DNA of 7,499 nt from JBAPUB01 sp049282455 (GTDB lineage Bacteria; Actinomycetota; Actinomycetes; JAHEKZ01). Location of the stretch: positions 1-7,499 of the forward strand of contig JBAPUB010000327.1 of assembly GCA_049282455.1 (NCBI GenBank), written 5' to 3'. The notes under the pieces were generated by a model. That model saw only the letters and a program-made list of their open reading frames with translations. It was not told the origin of the DNA and searched no databases. This document shows, in pieces, positions 1 to 7,062 of the stretch (the first letter of the stretch is position 1; each line of letters opens with the position of its first letter). Position numbers and translations under genes: made by a program.

Positions 1-615
1 GCCGACGCCAGGAGGGCCAGCAGCGACGCCGGGCTCCCCGACATCGCCGTCTCGCCTCCCCAAGGTGCTCTGCTGGGCCTGCTCGCCTCGATGGTGGGTG
101 CCAGGAGGGTGCTCGAGATCGGGACTCTGGGTGGCTACAGCACCCTGTGGCTGGCCCGCGCCCTGCCGCCCGACGGCCGCGTCGTGACCTTGGAGTTCGA
201 CCCGCACCATGCACAGACCGCCTCGGCGACGTTTGCCCGTGCGGGCCTCTCCGACCTCGTCGACGTCCGGGTCGGGCCGGCGATCGAGACCCTGCCCGTG
301 CTCGCCGACGAGTCAGGACGCGACGGCTTGTTCGACCTCGTGTTCATCGACGCTGACAAACCCTCGATGCCTGAGTACTTCCAGTGGTCCCTCAAGCTCA
401 CCCGCCCAGGCGGCGTCATCGTCGCCGACAACGTCGTCCGTGACGGGCACGTCGTTGACACCGACAGCGCCGACGACGCCGTGCAGGGCGTGCGTCGCAT
501 GCTCGCCCTGATGGCCGCCACCCCCGGCATTCGGTGCACGGCGATCCAGACCGTCGGTTCGAAGGGCTACGACGGATTCGCCCTGGCCTGGGTCGAGCCT
601 GGCCGTGCCGCATGA
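1..615 (+). CDS. Class I SAM-dependent O-methyltransferase (cation-dependent, Methyltransf_3 / COG4122 type), 5' truncated by window edge
   Basis: The reading frame is open from base 1 and stops with TGA at 613-615, leaving 204 visible codons. The family is usually about 220 residues, so only some 15-20 N-terminal residues are missing. Numbering from base 1, the fragment shows the LPDIAVSPPQG lead-in, then SAM-binding motif I, VLEIGTLGGYST (37-48), and an acidic ribose-contact position in VTLEFD (E65). The FIDADK (115-120) and VADN (141-144) motifs follow; in this family D117, D143 and N144 would bind the divalent metal. Known members methylate catechol-like hydroxyls of small molecules in the cytosol using S-adenosylmethionine. 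The acceptor here cannot be read from the sequence. The stop overlaps the next gene's ATG (ATGA, 612-615), suggesting translational coupling. ATG at 91 is an internal methionine inside the conserved fold, not the start. Family assignment is firm; substrate is unknown. Confidence 0.93.
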   Translation, partial: ADARRASSDAGLPDIAVSPPQGALLGLLASMVGARRVLEIGTLGGYSTLWLARALPPDGRVVTLEFDPHHAQTASATFARAGLSDLVDVRVGPAIETLPVLADESGRDGLFDLVFIDADKPSMPEYFQWSLKLTRPGGVIVADNVVRDGHVVDTDSADDAVQGVRRMLALMAATPGIRCTAIQTVGSKGYDGFALAWVEPGRAA

Positions 616-1751
616 CCGGTTCGCCCCGGGCCCGTGACCTCGGGGTACCCCTCCAAGGCGAGCCGGGTCCCCGCAACGCCATCACCGACGTGCCCGGCGT
701 CACGGTCGGAATGGTGACCCTGATCGACGGTGAGGGCGACCTGGTGGTCGGTCAGGGTCCGGTGCGGACTGGGGTCACTGCCATCCTGCCCAGAGGTGCT
801 GACGGCGTCGGAGTGCCGTGTGCTGCGGGCTGGTACTCGCTCAACGGGAACGGCGAGATGACCGGCACGACCTGGGTCGAGGAGGTCGGCGCGCTCGACA
901 TGCCCATCGTGCTGACGAACACCCACTCGGTCGGTGCCGCCCACACCGGCGTCGTGCGCTGGGTCGGCGAGCGTCATCCGGTGGTGGCCGCCGAGTGGCT
1001 GCTTCCGGTCGTCGCGGAGACGTGGGACGGCTATCTCAACGACATCAACGGCCAGCACGTGACGCCCGAGCACGCGATGGAGGCTCTCCGCACAGCGTCG
1101 GGAGGACCCGTCTCCGAGGGGTCAACGGGCGGGGGAACCGGCATGAACTGCTACGGGTTCAAGGGCGGATCCGGAACCTCCTCGCGGGTCGTCAGCTTCG
1201 GCACCGCGTCGTTCACCGTCGGCGCATTCGTCCAAGCCAACTTCGGGGACCGGGCGGAGCTGACTGTTGCCGGCGTCCGACTCGGTGAGCAGCTTGGCGA
1301 CGACGACCCCATCGCGGACAACGGTTGGCTGCGTCGTGACGGACAGCGTGCGGCGAGGGCCGGCGCAGGTTCCGTGATCGTCATCGTCGCCACCGACACC
1401 CCGCTTCTTCCGGGGCAGTGCAAGGCCCTGGCCCGGCGCGTGCCACTGGGACTCGCCCGGACCGGAACAGCGGGCGGTCACTTCTCCGGCGACATCTTCC
1501 TGGCCTTCTCCACGGCCAACCCGGGGTCGTTGGCCAGCGGGATACCCACCGACGACGACGGGTCGGTCGCGCTTGAGACCATGACCTACCTGCCCTGGGG
1601 TCGGGTCGACCCGGTGTTCACGGCAGTCGTCCAGGCGGTCGAGGAAGCCGTGCTGAATGCCTTGGTCGTCAACCAGGAAATGGTGGGGCGTGACCGCAAC
1701 CGCACCCCTGCCCTCCCCCACGATGCAGTGCGGCGGGCGTTCGGCGGTTGA
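612..1751 (+). CDS. P1/DmpA-family aminopeptidase (peptidase family S58, N-terminal nucleophile hydrolase)
   Basis: The protein has 379 residues, close to DmpA (L-aminopeptidase D-Ala-esterase/amidase) and BapA beta-peptidyl aminopeptidases. The frame is open further upstream, but ATG at 612 gives the family N-terminus (PGPRNAITDVPGV, residues 18-30) and overlaps the preceding stop as ATGA. Conserved blocks in order are GPVRTGVTAILPRG, NGNGEMTGT, TNTHSVG, Y141 in ETWDGYLNDING, STGGGTGMNCYG (171-182), N210 in VQANFG, RAGAGS and ATDTPLLP, and AFSTAN (298-303). In the family the precursor cleaves itself before a serine, which becomes the N-terminal nucleophile; here that is Gly253-Ser254. Y141 and N210 match the conserved Tyr and Asn that assist. 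Products would be chains of about 27 and 13 kDa. Members release N-terminal residues from small peptides, amides or beta-peptides. No signal peptide is visible, so it is probably cytosolic. Substrate is unknown. No strong ribosome-binding site is seen, which fits coupling to the methyltransferase. Confidence 0.95.
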   Translation: MTGSPRARDLGVPLQGEPGPRNAITDVPGVTVGMVTLIDGEGDLVVGQGPVRTGVTAILPRGADGVGVPCAAGWYSLNGNGEMTGTTWVEEVGALDMPIVLTNTHSVGAAHTGVVRWVGERHPVVAAEWLLPVVAETWDGYLNDINGQHVTPEHAMEALRTASGGPVSEGSTGGGTGMNCYGFKGGSGTSSRVVSFGTASFTVGAFVQANFGDRAELTVAGVRLGEQLGDDDPIADNGWLRRDGQRAARAGAGSVIVIVATDTPLLPGQCKALARRVPLGLARTGTAGGHFSGDIFLAFSTANPGSLASGIPTDDDGSVALETMTYLPWGRVDPVFTAVVQAVEEAVLNALVVNQEMVGRDRNRTPALPHDAVRRAFGG

Positions 1752-1758
1752 CCGCTGC

Positions 1759-2475
1759 TCACGCCTCCGTGCCTGGCGCATCCTCGGTGGGCACGGACTG
1801 GTCGCCGCGGCCCACGGCGCCGGCCAGACCCAACCCGTAGCCGACTGCTGGACCGATCAGCACGGCGAACATCACGGTGCCGAGGCCGACGACACCACCG
1901 AGCAGCCACCCGGCTCCCAGGACCGTGACCTCGATACCAAGACGCACCGCCACGACCGGCAGCCCGGTCCGCTGGTGAAGACCGGTCATCCAGCCGTCAC
2001 GAGGCCCTGGCCCAAGTCCGGTCGTCAGGTACAGACCGCTCCCGATGCCGATCGTGACGATGCCGACGACGACCTCGGTCAGCTGCCAGCCGAAGGACGA
2101 CGGTGTCGGCAACAGGGGCACTGTCACGCCAAGTGCCACGGCGATGACCACGGCGTTGGACACGGTGCCGAGCCCTGGCCGTTCGCGCAGCGGAACCCAC
2201 AGGAGCAGCACGCACGCGCTGATGAGGAAGGTGGCGACGCCGATGCCGATGCCGACCTGGGCGTCAACCCCCTGGGCGAGCACGGTCCACGGGCTGACAC
2301 CCAGCGAGGAGTCGACGAGCAGCGCCTCCCCCGAACCGAACAGCCACAGGCCGACGACCAGCACGAGGAACGTGGACGGCGATGCCCGCCACCGTGAGGG
2401 CGCACGCCACGCCGTGATCGGCACGCTGCGCGCCGGTCGACCCCGTCGAGGACGCGGGGACGACGACACGGCCAC
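1759..2475 (-). CDS. YczE/YitT-type multipass membrane protein
   Basis: This is a 238-residue integral membrane protein. After an Arg-rich, presumably cytoplasmic N-terminus (1-33), hydrophobic segments lie at about 35-55, 76-96, 103-123, 133-153, 176-196 and 199-218. The glycine-rich signature GLGPGPRDGWMTGL (153-166) and the related LGVSPW (58-63) after the first segment are what I associate with the YczE/YyaS/YitT group. That group's transport role is poorly defined; some members lie next to MocR-type regulators, but none is seen here. The start is GTG (complement of 2473-2475), preceded by GGA six bases upstream on the minus strand. A second GTG two codons later is also possible. The gene converges on the aminopeptidase with a 7-base gap and no terminator hairpin between them. 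It diverges from the HNH gene across a 75-base region with an SOS box. Family confidence is good; function is unknown. Confidence 0.8.
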   Translation of the reverse strand: MAVSSSPRPRRGRPARSVPITAWRAPSRWRASPSTFLVLVVGLWLFGSGEALLVDSSLGVSPWTVLAQGVDAQVGIGIGVATFLISACVLLLWVPLRERPGLGTVSNAVVIAVALGVTVPLLPTPSSFGWQLTEVVVGIVTIGIGSGLYLTTGLGPGPRDGWMTGLHQRTGLPVVAVRLGIEVTVLGAGWLLGGVVGLGTVMFAVLIGPAVGYGLGLAGAVGRGDQSVPTEDAPGTEA

Positions 2476-2490
2476 AACCTATCCGCGGGG

Positions 2491-2519
2491 TTGACGCGTC
2501 GTCGGTCTTGACCTAGTAT
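2491..2519 (+). promoter_or_regulatory. Sigma-70-type promoter for the DUF222-HNH gene
   Basis: A -35 hexamer TTGACG (2491-2496) is followed after exactly 17 bases by a -10 hexamer TAGTAT (2514-2519). Each differs from the consensus by one base, and the spacing is optimal. Transcription would start near 2526, inside the SOS palindrome that begins at 2520. A second TTGACC (2508-2513) directly abuts the -10 and is too close to act as its -35. The fit is visible in the sequence; activity is inferred. Confidence 0.75.
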
Positions 2520-2535
2520 TCGAACACCTGTTCGA
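2520..2535. promoter_or_regulatory. SOS box (LexA operator), perfect palindrome TCGAAC-N4-GTTCGA
   Basis: The site reads TCGAAC ACCT GTTCGA, with both six-base arms perfectly complementary. The symmetry extends one more base inward (TCGAACA-CC-TGTTCGA). It matches the Gram-positive/mycobacterial LexA operator core CGAAC-N4-GTTCG. It starts directly after the -10 element and covers the predicted transcription start, a classic position for repression by LexA until RecA-stimulated cleavage. Members of the 13E12 family in Mycobacterium tuberculosis are known to carry SOS boxes, so the gene context agrees. The box is also 45 bases upstream of the divergent membrane-protein start. Confidence 0.88.
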
Positions 2536-2550
2536 CTTACGGCCCACTGG

Positions 2551-4068
2551 ATGACTGATCTCAGGGCCGGTGACCCCGAGCTCGCTGACAGTGGCCCCGA
2601 GTGGCTGCCGTCCCCGGCGATGACGCGTATGGAGCCTTTCACGACGAACAGGTCGGCCCTTCTCCCGTGTCTTCGACCAGCCGGTGGTGTGCCCATGTTC
2701 GTCTCGACGTCAGTCCCGGCGGCTCTACAGCCGTTGCTCGACGGTGTGCGGGCGCTGCCCGAGTGCTGCGAGTGGACCGACGTCACTGCAGCCGATCGAG
2801 CCGACTGGTTGGCCGGTTTGCGCGAGCTGGTCGATGCAGCCGAGGCGACGTTCACCACGGTCCTGTACGCGTTCGACGCAGCGGGGGACGGGACTGCGCT
2901 GCACGGGGCTGGCTCGACACCGTCGTGGCTGAGAGGCGCTCTGGGTATGGCGCCCGGTGACGCAGCTTCGCGGGTGCGACTGGCCCGCAACACCGATGAC
3001 CTGCTCGCGGTGCCGCTCAGGGCACTTCGGGCCGGCACCATCACCTACGACCAGCTACGGGCCATCGATCAGGGGGTGACCCGGCTGCCTCAGTGGGCGC
3101 AGCGCGATTCGGTCGAGGTCCTGACCGCGCTGGCGAAGCGGACGGACGTCAGTGCCGTTCGCGTCGCCGCCCGCCATCTGCAGTCAGTCCTCGACCCCGA
3201 CGGGTCCAACGCCGAAGCGGACCAGCAGTTCGACCGACGCTTCCTGAACCTGTGCCCTCTGTTGGACGGCATGACCGTCGTCGACGGTCTGCTGGATCCT
3301 GAAGCGGCGGCGCTGCTGACCGCGGCGCTCGCTGCGTTCCTGGTACCTGTCGACGTCGACGATCGTCGATCGGCCGCACAACGCAGAGCCGACGGGTTGG
3401 TCGAGCTGGCGCGGACCGCCTGCGACCACGAGGCACTCCCGCAGATCGGTGGCGCCAGGCCACACCTCGACGTCATCTGCCCCGTCTCGACTCTCATCGG
3501 TCCCGGTGCAGCACCAGTTCAGGGGCCACCGTCGGACGGGATGGGTGAGGAGGTTGCGAGATCAGGGCCGAGAGACTGGAAGCCGTACCTCTCGGCGACC
3601 GGCACCCTGTCCATGACCGCCGTACTCCCGGGAGTTCCGGCGGTCTTCCAGCAGACTCCGTGTGGCGCGTCGCCCTTGAGCGACCAAGCACTGCAACGAC
3701 TGGCCTGCGACGCCGAGGTCGCCCGCGTACTGGTCTCTGGGCGGTCAGAACCGCTCGACCTCGGCCGTGCCGTCCGTCTCTTCACGGCAGCTCAACGCAA
3801 GGCGTTGGCGCTTCGCGACGGCGGTTGCCGCTTCCCGGGCTGTCACCGTCCCAGCGCCCACACCGACGCCCACCACCGGGTTCCGTGGACGCGGGGAGGC
3901 CGCAGCGACCTGCTCAACGGGCTGCTCCTGTGCCGGGTGCACCACCGGCTGGTCCACGAGGGCGGCTGGTCGATCAGCGAGACCGACCCGAGGGTGGGCG
4001 CGAACGCACGTCTGATGTTCGTTGGCCCTCAAGGACAGCACCTCCCGTCAGACCCCCGCGGCCCTTAG
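2551..4068 (+). CDS. DUF222 / HNH endonuclease-like protein (13E12 repeat family)
   Basis: This is a protein of 505 residues from ATG 2551, or 457 from the in-frame ATG at 2695. The DUF222 region begins near LLDGVRALPECCEW and runs through EATFTTVLYAFDAAGDG, TPSWLRGALGM and the VRLARN and YDQLRAIDQGV blocks, followed by an Arg/Ala-rich middle. The C-terminal HNH motif is intact. C426 and C431 (CRFPGC) and C461 and H464 (LCRVHH) are zinc-ligand candidates. H441-H442 (DAHHRVPW), N456 and H465 form the ββα-metal nuclease core. Proteins of this kind are abundant, often multicopy, in actinobacteria; their target and biological role are not established. Nuclease activity is therefore inferred from the motif. 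Neither start has a clear ribosome-binding site, and the first 48 residues do not look like DUF222, so the true start is uncertain. A promoter and SOS box immediately upstream predict DNA-damage induction. No flanking repeats or transposase are seen. Confidence 0.93.
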   Translation: MTDLRAGDPELADSGPEWLPSPAMTRMEPFTTNRSALLPCLRPAGGVPMFVSTSVPAALQPLLDGVRALPECCEWTDVTAADRADWLAGLRELVDAAEATFTTVLYAFDAAGDGTALHGAGSTPSWLRGALGMAPGDAASRVRLARNTDDLLAVPLRALRAGTITYDQLRAIDQGVTRLPQWAQRDSVEVLTALAKRTDVSAVRVAARHLQSVLDPDGSNAEADQQFDRRFLNLCPLLDGMTVVDGLLDPEAAALLTAALAAFLVPVDVDDRRSAAQRRADGLVELARTACDHEALPQIGGARPHLDVICPVSTLIGPGAAPVQGPPSDGMGEEVARSGPRDWKPYLSATGTLSMTAVLPGVPAVFQQTPCGASPLSDQALQRLACDAEVARVLVSGRSEPLDLGRAVRLFTAAQRKALALRDGGCRFPGCHRPSAHTDAHHRVPWTRGGRSDLLNGLLLCRVHHRLVHEGGWSISETDPRVGANARLMFVGPQGQHLPSDPRGP

Positions 4069-4105
4069 CAGCCGCGCACACCACGAGCCCCGTCGGCGAG
4101 GCTGC

Positions 4106-5821
4106 CTAGGCCTGGCGATCGCGGCGGACCTGGACCTTCTTGCCCTTCACCCGCGTAGCCTGCAGCGCTCGCATGACCTCGGATGCGGCCGCCTCGGGAA
4201 CCTCGACAAGTGAGAACTTGTCGGTGATCTCGATCGCCCCGATGTCCCGCCCGCTCAGACTGGTCTCGTTGGCGATCGCACCCACAAGGTCCTGAGGTCG
4301 CACGCCGGCGGTTCGGCCGGCACCGATGTACAGGCGCGTGGTCTGGCCCGAGCCGGATCTCGAGCCGGCTTCGCGGCGTCCCTTCGGCGCACCCTTCTTG
4401 CCCTTCGCCCCTCGAGCACCCGTCCCACCCGGTTCCGCGGCCAGTGGCACGGCTTCGGGGATCTCGTTCTCGTCGCCGACGCCGACGGTTGCGTCGTGAG
4501 CCAGCTTCACCGCGGCCATGGCCACCTGCATGACGTCGAAGTCGTCGCTGAGCGTCTCGACGACGACACGGAACCGCTCGACGTCGTCCTCGAGGAGCAC
4601 CTCGTTCAGCGCGGCTCGGGTGAGCTCGAGGCGCCGAGCGTGAAGGTCAGCGGTACTGGGCAGCTTCTCGACCGGGATCCGCTGCTTGGTGACGCGCTCG
4701 ATGGTCTTGAGCATGCGGTGCTCGCGTGGCTCGGCCAGCGTGATGGCGACGCCTTCGCGCCCGCCGCGTCCCACGCGCCCGATCCGGTGGACATACGACT
4801 CAGGTGCAGAGGGCACGTCGTAGTTGAACACGTGCGTCAACTGCTCGACGTCCAGTCCGCGGGCCGCCACGTCCGTGGCGACGAGCAGGTCCGCCGCACC
4901 GGAGCGAAGTCTCCCCATCACGCGGTCCCGCTGCTGCTGGTCCATGCCACCGTGCAGCGGTTCCGAGCGGTACCCGCGACCGTTGAGGGTCTCCGTCAGC
5001 CCATCGACCTCAGCGCGGGTGCGGCAGAAGATGATGGCCGCCGCCGGCGACTCGACGTCGAGGATTCGACCCAGCGCCGCGGCCTTGTGAGCACGCGCCA
5101 CGACGTACGCACGCTGCTTGACCAACGGCACTGTCCCCGCCGCCGGAATGCCCCGGCCGATCTCTATCCGCACGGGGTCCTTCAAGTGCTTGCGAGCGAT
5201 GCTGCCGATTCGGGCAGGCATCGTGGCGGAGAAGAGCACGGTCTGCCGGCTCGCGGGGGTTGCGTCCAGGATCGTCTCGAGGTCCTCGGCGAAGCCCATG
5301 TCGAGCATCTCGTCGGCCTCGTCGAGAACGACCGTCGCGATGTCGTCGAACTTCAAGCTGTTCCGGCGCAGGTGGTCGACGGCACGTCCCGGCGTCGCGA
5401 CCACGACGTCGACCCCACGCTCGAGGGCATGGAGCTGGCGGCCGATCGGCTGTCCGCCGTAGATCGGGAGGACCCGCACCTCGAGCTCGCGGCCGTAGCG
5501 GTGCAGGGCTTGCGACACCTGCATGCACAGCTCCCGGGTCGGAACCAGAACCAGCGCAGAGGGTGCCCCGCCGCGGTGTCCCGACTTCAGCACCTGAAGC
5601 AGCGGGAGCGCGAAGGCCGCAGTCTTGCCCGTTCCGGTGGCGGCCTGTCCCAGGAGATCGCGTCCGGCCAGCAGGTGCGGAATCGTCTCGGCCTGGATCG
5701 GTGTCGGCTCCTCGTACCCCAGGCTCGTGAGGGCGGCCAACAGCTTCTTGCGGAGTCCGAGGTCGGCGAAGGTCGTGGAGGCCTGGCTCGTTGCATCGTC
5801 AGCGGCGTCGGGGGAGGTCAC
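4106..5821 (-). CDS. deaD: DEAD-box ATP-dependent RNA helicase with DbpA-type C-terminal RNA-binding domain (DeaD/CsdA group)
   Basis: The 571-residue protein carries the full helicase motif set. These are the Q motif (F18, TPIQ 40-43), motif I AATGTGKT (60-67), PTREL (94-98), TPGR (143-146), DEAD (167-170) and SAT (198-200). Motif V, ATDVAARGLD (315-324), precedes motif VI, HRIGRVGRGGR (345-355). A Lys/Gly-rich linker (about 470-493) leads to a DbpA-like RRM fold (494-571, from TTRLYIGAGR to QVRRDRQA). Such enzymes unwind short RNA duplexes with ATP in the cytoplasm and act in ribosome assembly, mRNA decay and cold adaptation. Motif VI has Val and Gly where Thr and Ala are usual; the arginines are kept, so activity is expected. 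The start is GTG at 5821, chosen because it precedes the Q motif by 17 residues; only a weak AGGG lies upstream. It follows the dehydrogenase by 45 bases on the same strand, possibly cotranscribed, and converges on the HNH gene. Confidence 0.96.
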   Translation of the reverse strand: MTSPDAADDATSQASTTFADLGLRKKLLAALTSLGYEEPTPIQAETIPHLLAGRDLLGQAATGTGKTAAFALPLLQVLKSGHRGGAPSALVLVPTRELCMQVSQALHRYGRELEVRVLPIYGGQPIGRQLHALERGVDVVVATPGRAVDHLRRNSLKFDDIATVVLDEADEMLDMGFAEDLETILDATPASRQTVLFSATMPARIGSIARKHLKDPVRIEIGRGIPAAGTVPLVKQRAYVVARAHKAAALGRILDVESPAAAIIFCRTRAEVDGLTETLNGRGYRSEPLHGGMDQQQRDRVMGRLRSGAADLLVATDVAARGLDVEQLTHVFNYDVPSAPESYVHRIGRVGRGGREGVAITLAEPREHRMLKTIERVTKQRIPVEKLPSTADLHARRLELTRAALNEVLLEDDVERFRVVVETLSDDFDVMQVAMAAVKLAHDATVGVGDENEIPEAVPLAAEPGGTGARGAKGKKGAPKGRREAGSRSGSGQTTRLYIGAGRTAGVRPQDLVGAIANETSLSGRDIGAIEITDKFSLVEVPEAAASEVMRALQATRVKGKKVQVRRDRQA

Positions 5822-5866
5822 GGCCCTATCGTCGCGCGTGCGAGCTCAGAACGCCTAACCGTCGGT

Positions 5867-6982
5867 TCAGACGACGAGGTCGGGGTTGGGGATCAACAGC
5901 TGACGCAAAACATGACCGGCCGCCAAGTCGTCGAGCGCGGCTTGCGCCTCGTCGAGGGGACGATGGTCGGAGACCAAGGACGCCAGGTCGATGTCGCCTG
6001 CCATGAACTCGTCGACGAGCCGCGGGATGTCACGGTGCGGCACGGACGAACCGTAGTTCGACCCGAGAATCCGCTGGTCCGCCTCGGCGAGAGCCATCGG
6101 GTCGAACGTCGCCGTCTCACCGTTCGGCGGAAGCCCGACGATCACCGCCGCCCCGCCCATGCCGAGAGCCGCGATCGCCTGCTCGGTCGTGCGGATCGCA
6201 CCGATCGCGTCGAAGACGAAGTCCAGACCCTCGGGGACGAGTGAGCGCAGTCGCTCGACGACCTCGCCCTCGGAAGCGTCGAGGCTCTCGGTGGCTCCCA
6301 GTCGACGCGCCAAGGCCAGCTTCTCGGGCAGGAGGTCCACTGCCACGATGCGTGCGGCACCCGCCAGTCGAGCGCCCTGGACGCAAGACAGACCCACACC
6401 TCCGCAGCCGATCACTGCAACGGTGGACCCAGCGCCGACTGCGGCCGTGTTCCTCACCGCTCCGACGCCGGTGGCGACGGCGCAGCCGATGATCGCGATC
6501 AGGTCGAGCGGGGCATCGCTTCGCACCTTCACTGCACCCGAGGCCGGGACCACCGCTCGCTCGGCGTATGACGAGACTCCCAGGTAGTGGAAGCACTCGG
6601 TGCCGCTGACGCTCAGGCGCGTGGTTCCGTCGAACATCGTCCCGCCGGCACCGACGACCTCAGCAGCAGGCAGACACTGGGCTGGGCGTCCGGCAAGGCA
6701 GAACCGGCACTGCCCGCAGCCAGGGACCCACGACAAGACGACGTGGTCCCCGACGGTCAGACTGGTCACGTCGTCGCCCACGGCAGTGACCACCCCGGAG
6801 CCTTCGTGACCCAGGACGACGGGAGTGCGGTGCCGCCATTCGCCCCGCACCATGTGCAGGTCGCTGTGGCACACGCCGGCTGCAGCAATCGCGACCTCGA
6901 CCTCGCCCGACTGGGGCGGCCGGAGCTCCACCTCTCGGACGTCGATTGGCCGGTCGGCATCCCAGAAGACGGCAGCTCGCAT
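5867..6982 (-). CDS. Zinc-dependent medium-chain alcohol dehydrogenase
   Basis: The 371-residue protein has the length and layout of class I/III-type medium-chain dehydrogenases. The GroES-like domain contains catalytic zinc ligands C38 (GVCHSDLH), H59 and E60 (GHEGSGVV), and C167 (IIGCAVATG). The structural-zinc lobe has C89, C92, C95 and C103. The Rossmann fold has GCGGVG (192-197) and ends strand two at D216 (VAVD), which favours NAD over NADP. It would oxidise alcohols or reduce aldehydes in the cytosol. Actinobacterial relatives include AdhB/AdhD and mycothiol-dependent formaldehyde dehydrogenase; I cannot separate these, so no symbol is given. Start ATG at 6982 is supported by AGGA (minus strand 6994-6991) eight bases upstream. 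The helicase gene follows 45 bases downstream without a convincing terminator. The dehydrogenase diverges from the DUF2277 gene across an 80-base gap. Confidence 0.95.
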   Translation of the reverse strand: MRAAVFWDADRPIDVREVELRPPQSGEVEVAIAAAGVCHSDLHMVRGEWRHRTPVVLGHEGSGVVTAVGDDVTSLTVGDHVVLSWVPGCGQCRFCLAGRPAQCLPAAEVVGAGGTMFDGTTRLSVSGTECFHYLGVSSYAERAVVPASGAVKVRSDAPLDLIAIIGCAVATGVGAVRNTAAVGAGSTVAVIGCGGVGLSCVQGARLAGAARIVAVDLLPEKLALARRLGATESLDASEGEVVERLRSLVPEGLDFVFDAIGAIRTTEQAIAALGMGGAAVIVGLPPNGETATFDPMALAEADQRILGSNYGSSVPHRDIPRLVDEFMAGDIDLASLVSDHRPLDEAQAALDDLAAGHVLRQLLIPNPDLVV

Positions 6983-6990
6983 CTTCGGAG

Positions 6991-6994
6991 TCCT
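6991..6994 (-). promoter_or_regulatory. Shine-Dalgarno AGGA for the alcohol dehydrogenase
   Basis: On the minus strand AGGA lies eight bases before the ATG at 6982. It is the best-placed ribosome-binding site among the genes here and supports that start. No clear -10/-35 pair for this gene is visible in 6995-7062. Confidence 0.6.
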
Positions 6995-7050
6995 ACCGCA
7001 CTGCGGCCGTCGTCACAAGACGCGACGGACCTGCGCGGGGGCGCCCGGCC

Positions 7051-7056
7051 TACCCT
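7051..7056 (+). promoter_or_regulatory. -10 element for leaderless transcription of the DUF2277 gene
   Basis: TACCCT (TANNNT pattern) ends seven bases before the A of ATG 7063, so the predicted transcription start coincides with the start codon. No Shine-Dalgarno sequence is present between the hexamer and the ATG. This arrangement is common for leaderless mRNAs in actinobacteria. No good -35 hexamer is visible, so confidence is moderate. Confidence 0.5.
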
Positions 7057-7062
7057 GACCTC

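Noticed and set aside
1657..2397. 246-codon plus-strand open frame opposite the membrane protein
   Set aside because: Its His/Asp/Gln-rich translation lacks any domain, while the minus strand encodes a regular multipass membrane protein.
4069..4105. Terminator between the convergent HNH and helicase genes
   Set aside because: Only four- to five-base stems without a T-tract could be formed; no credible hairpin.
5822..5866. Terminator or promoter between dehydrogenase and helicase
   Set aside because: AACC-GTC-GGTT is only a four-base stem, and TAGGGC near the GTG does not fit a -10 at a sensible distance. Cotranscription remains possible but unproven.
4496..6244. 582-codon plus-strand open frame
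   Set aside because: It lies antisense to the helicase and dehydrogenase, which have complete family motifs. Its translation is Arg/Asp/Val/Gly-rich with no recognisable domain, as expected for an antisense frame in GC-rich DNA.
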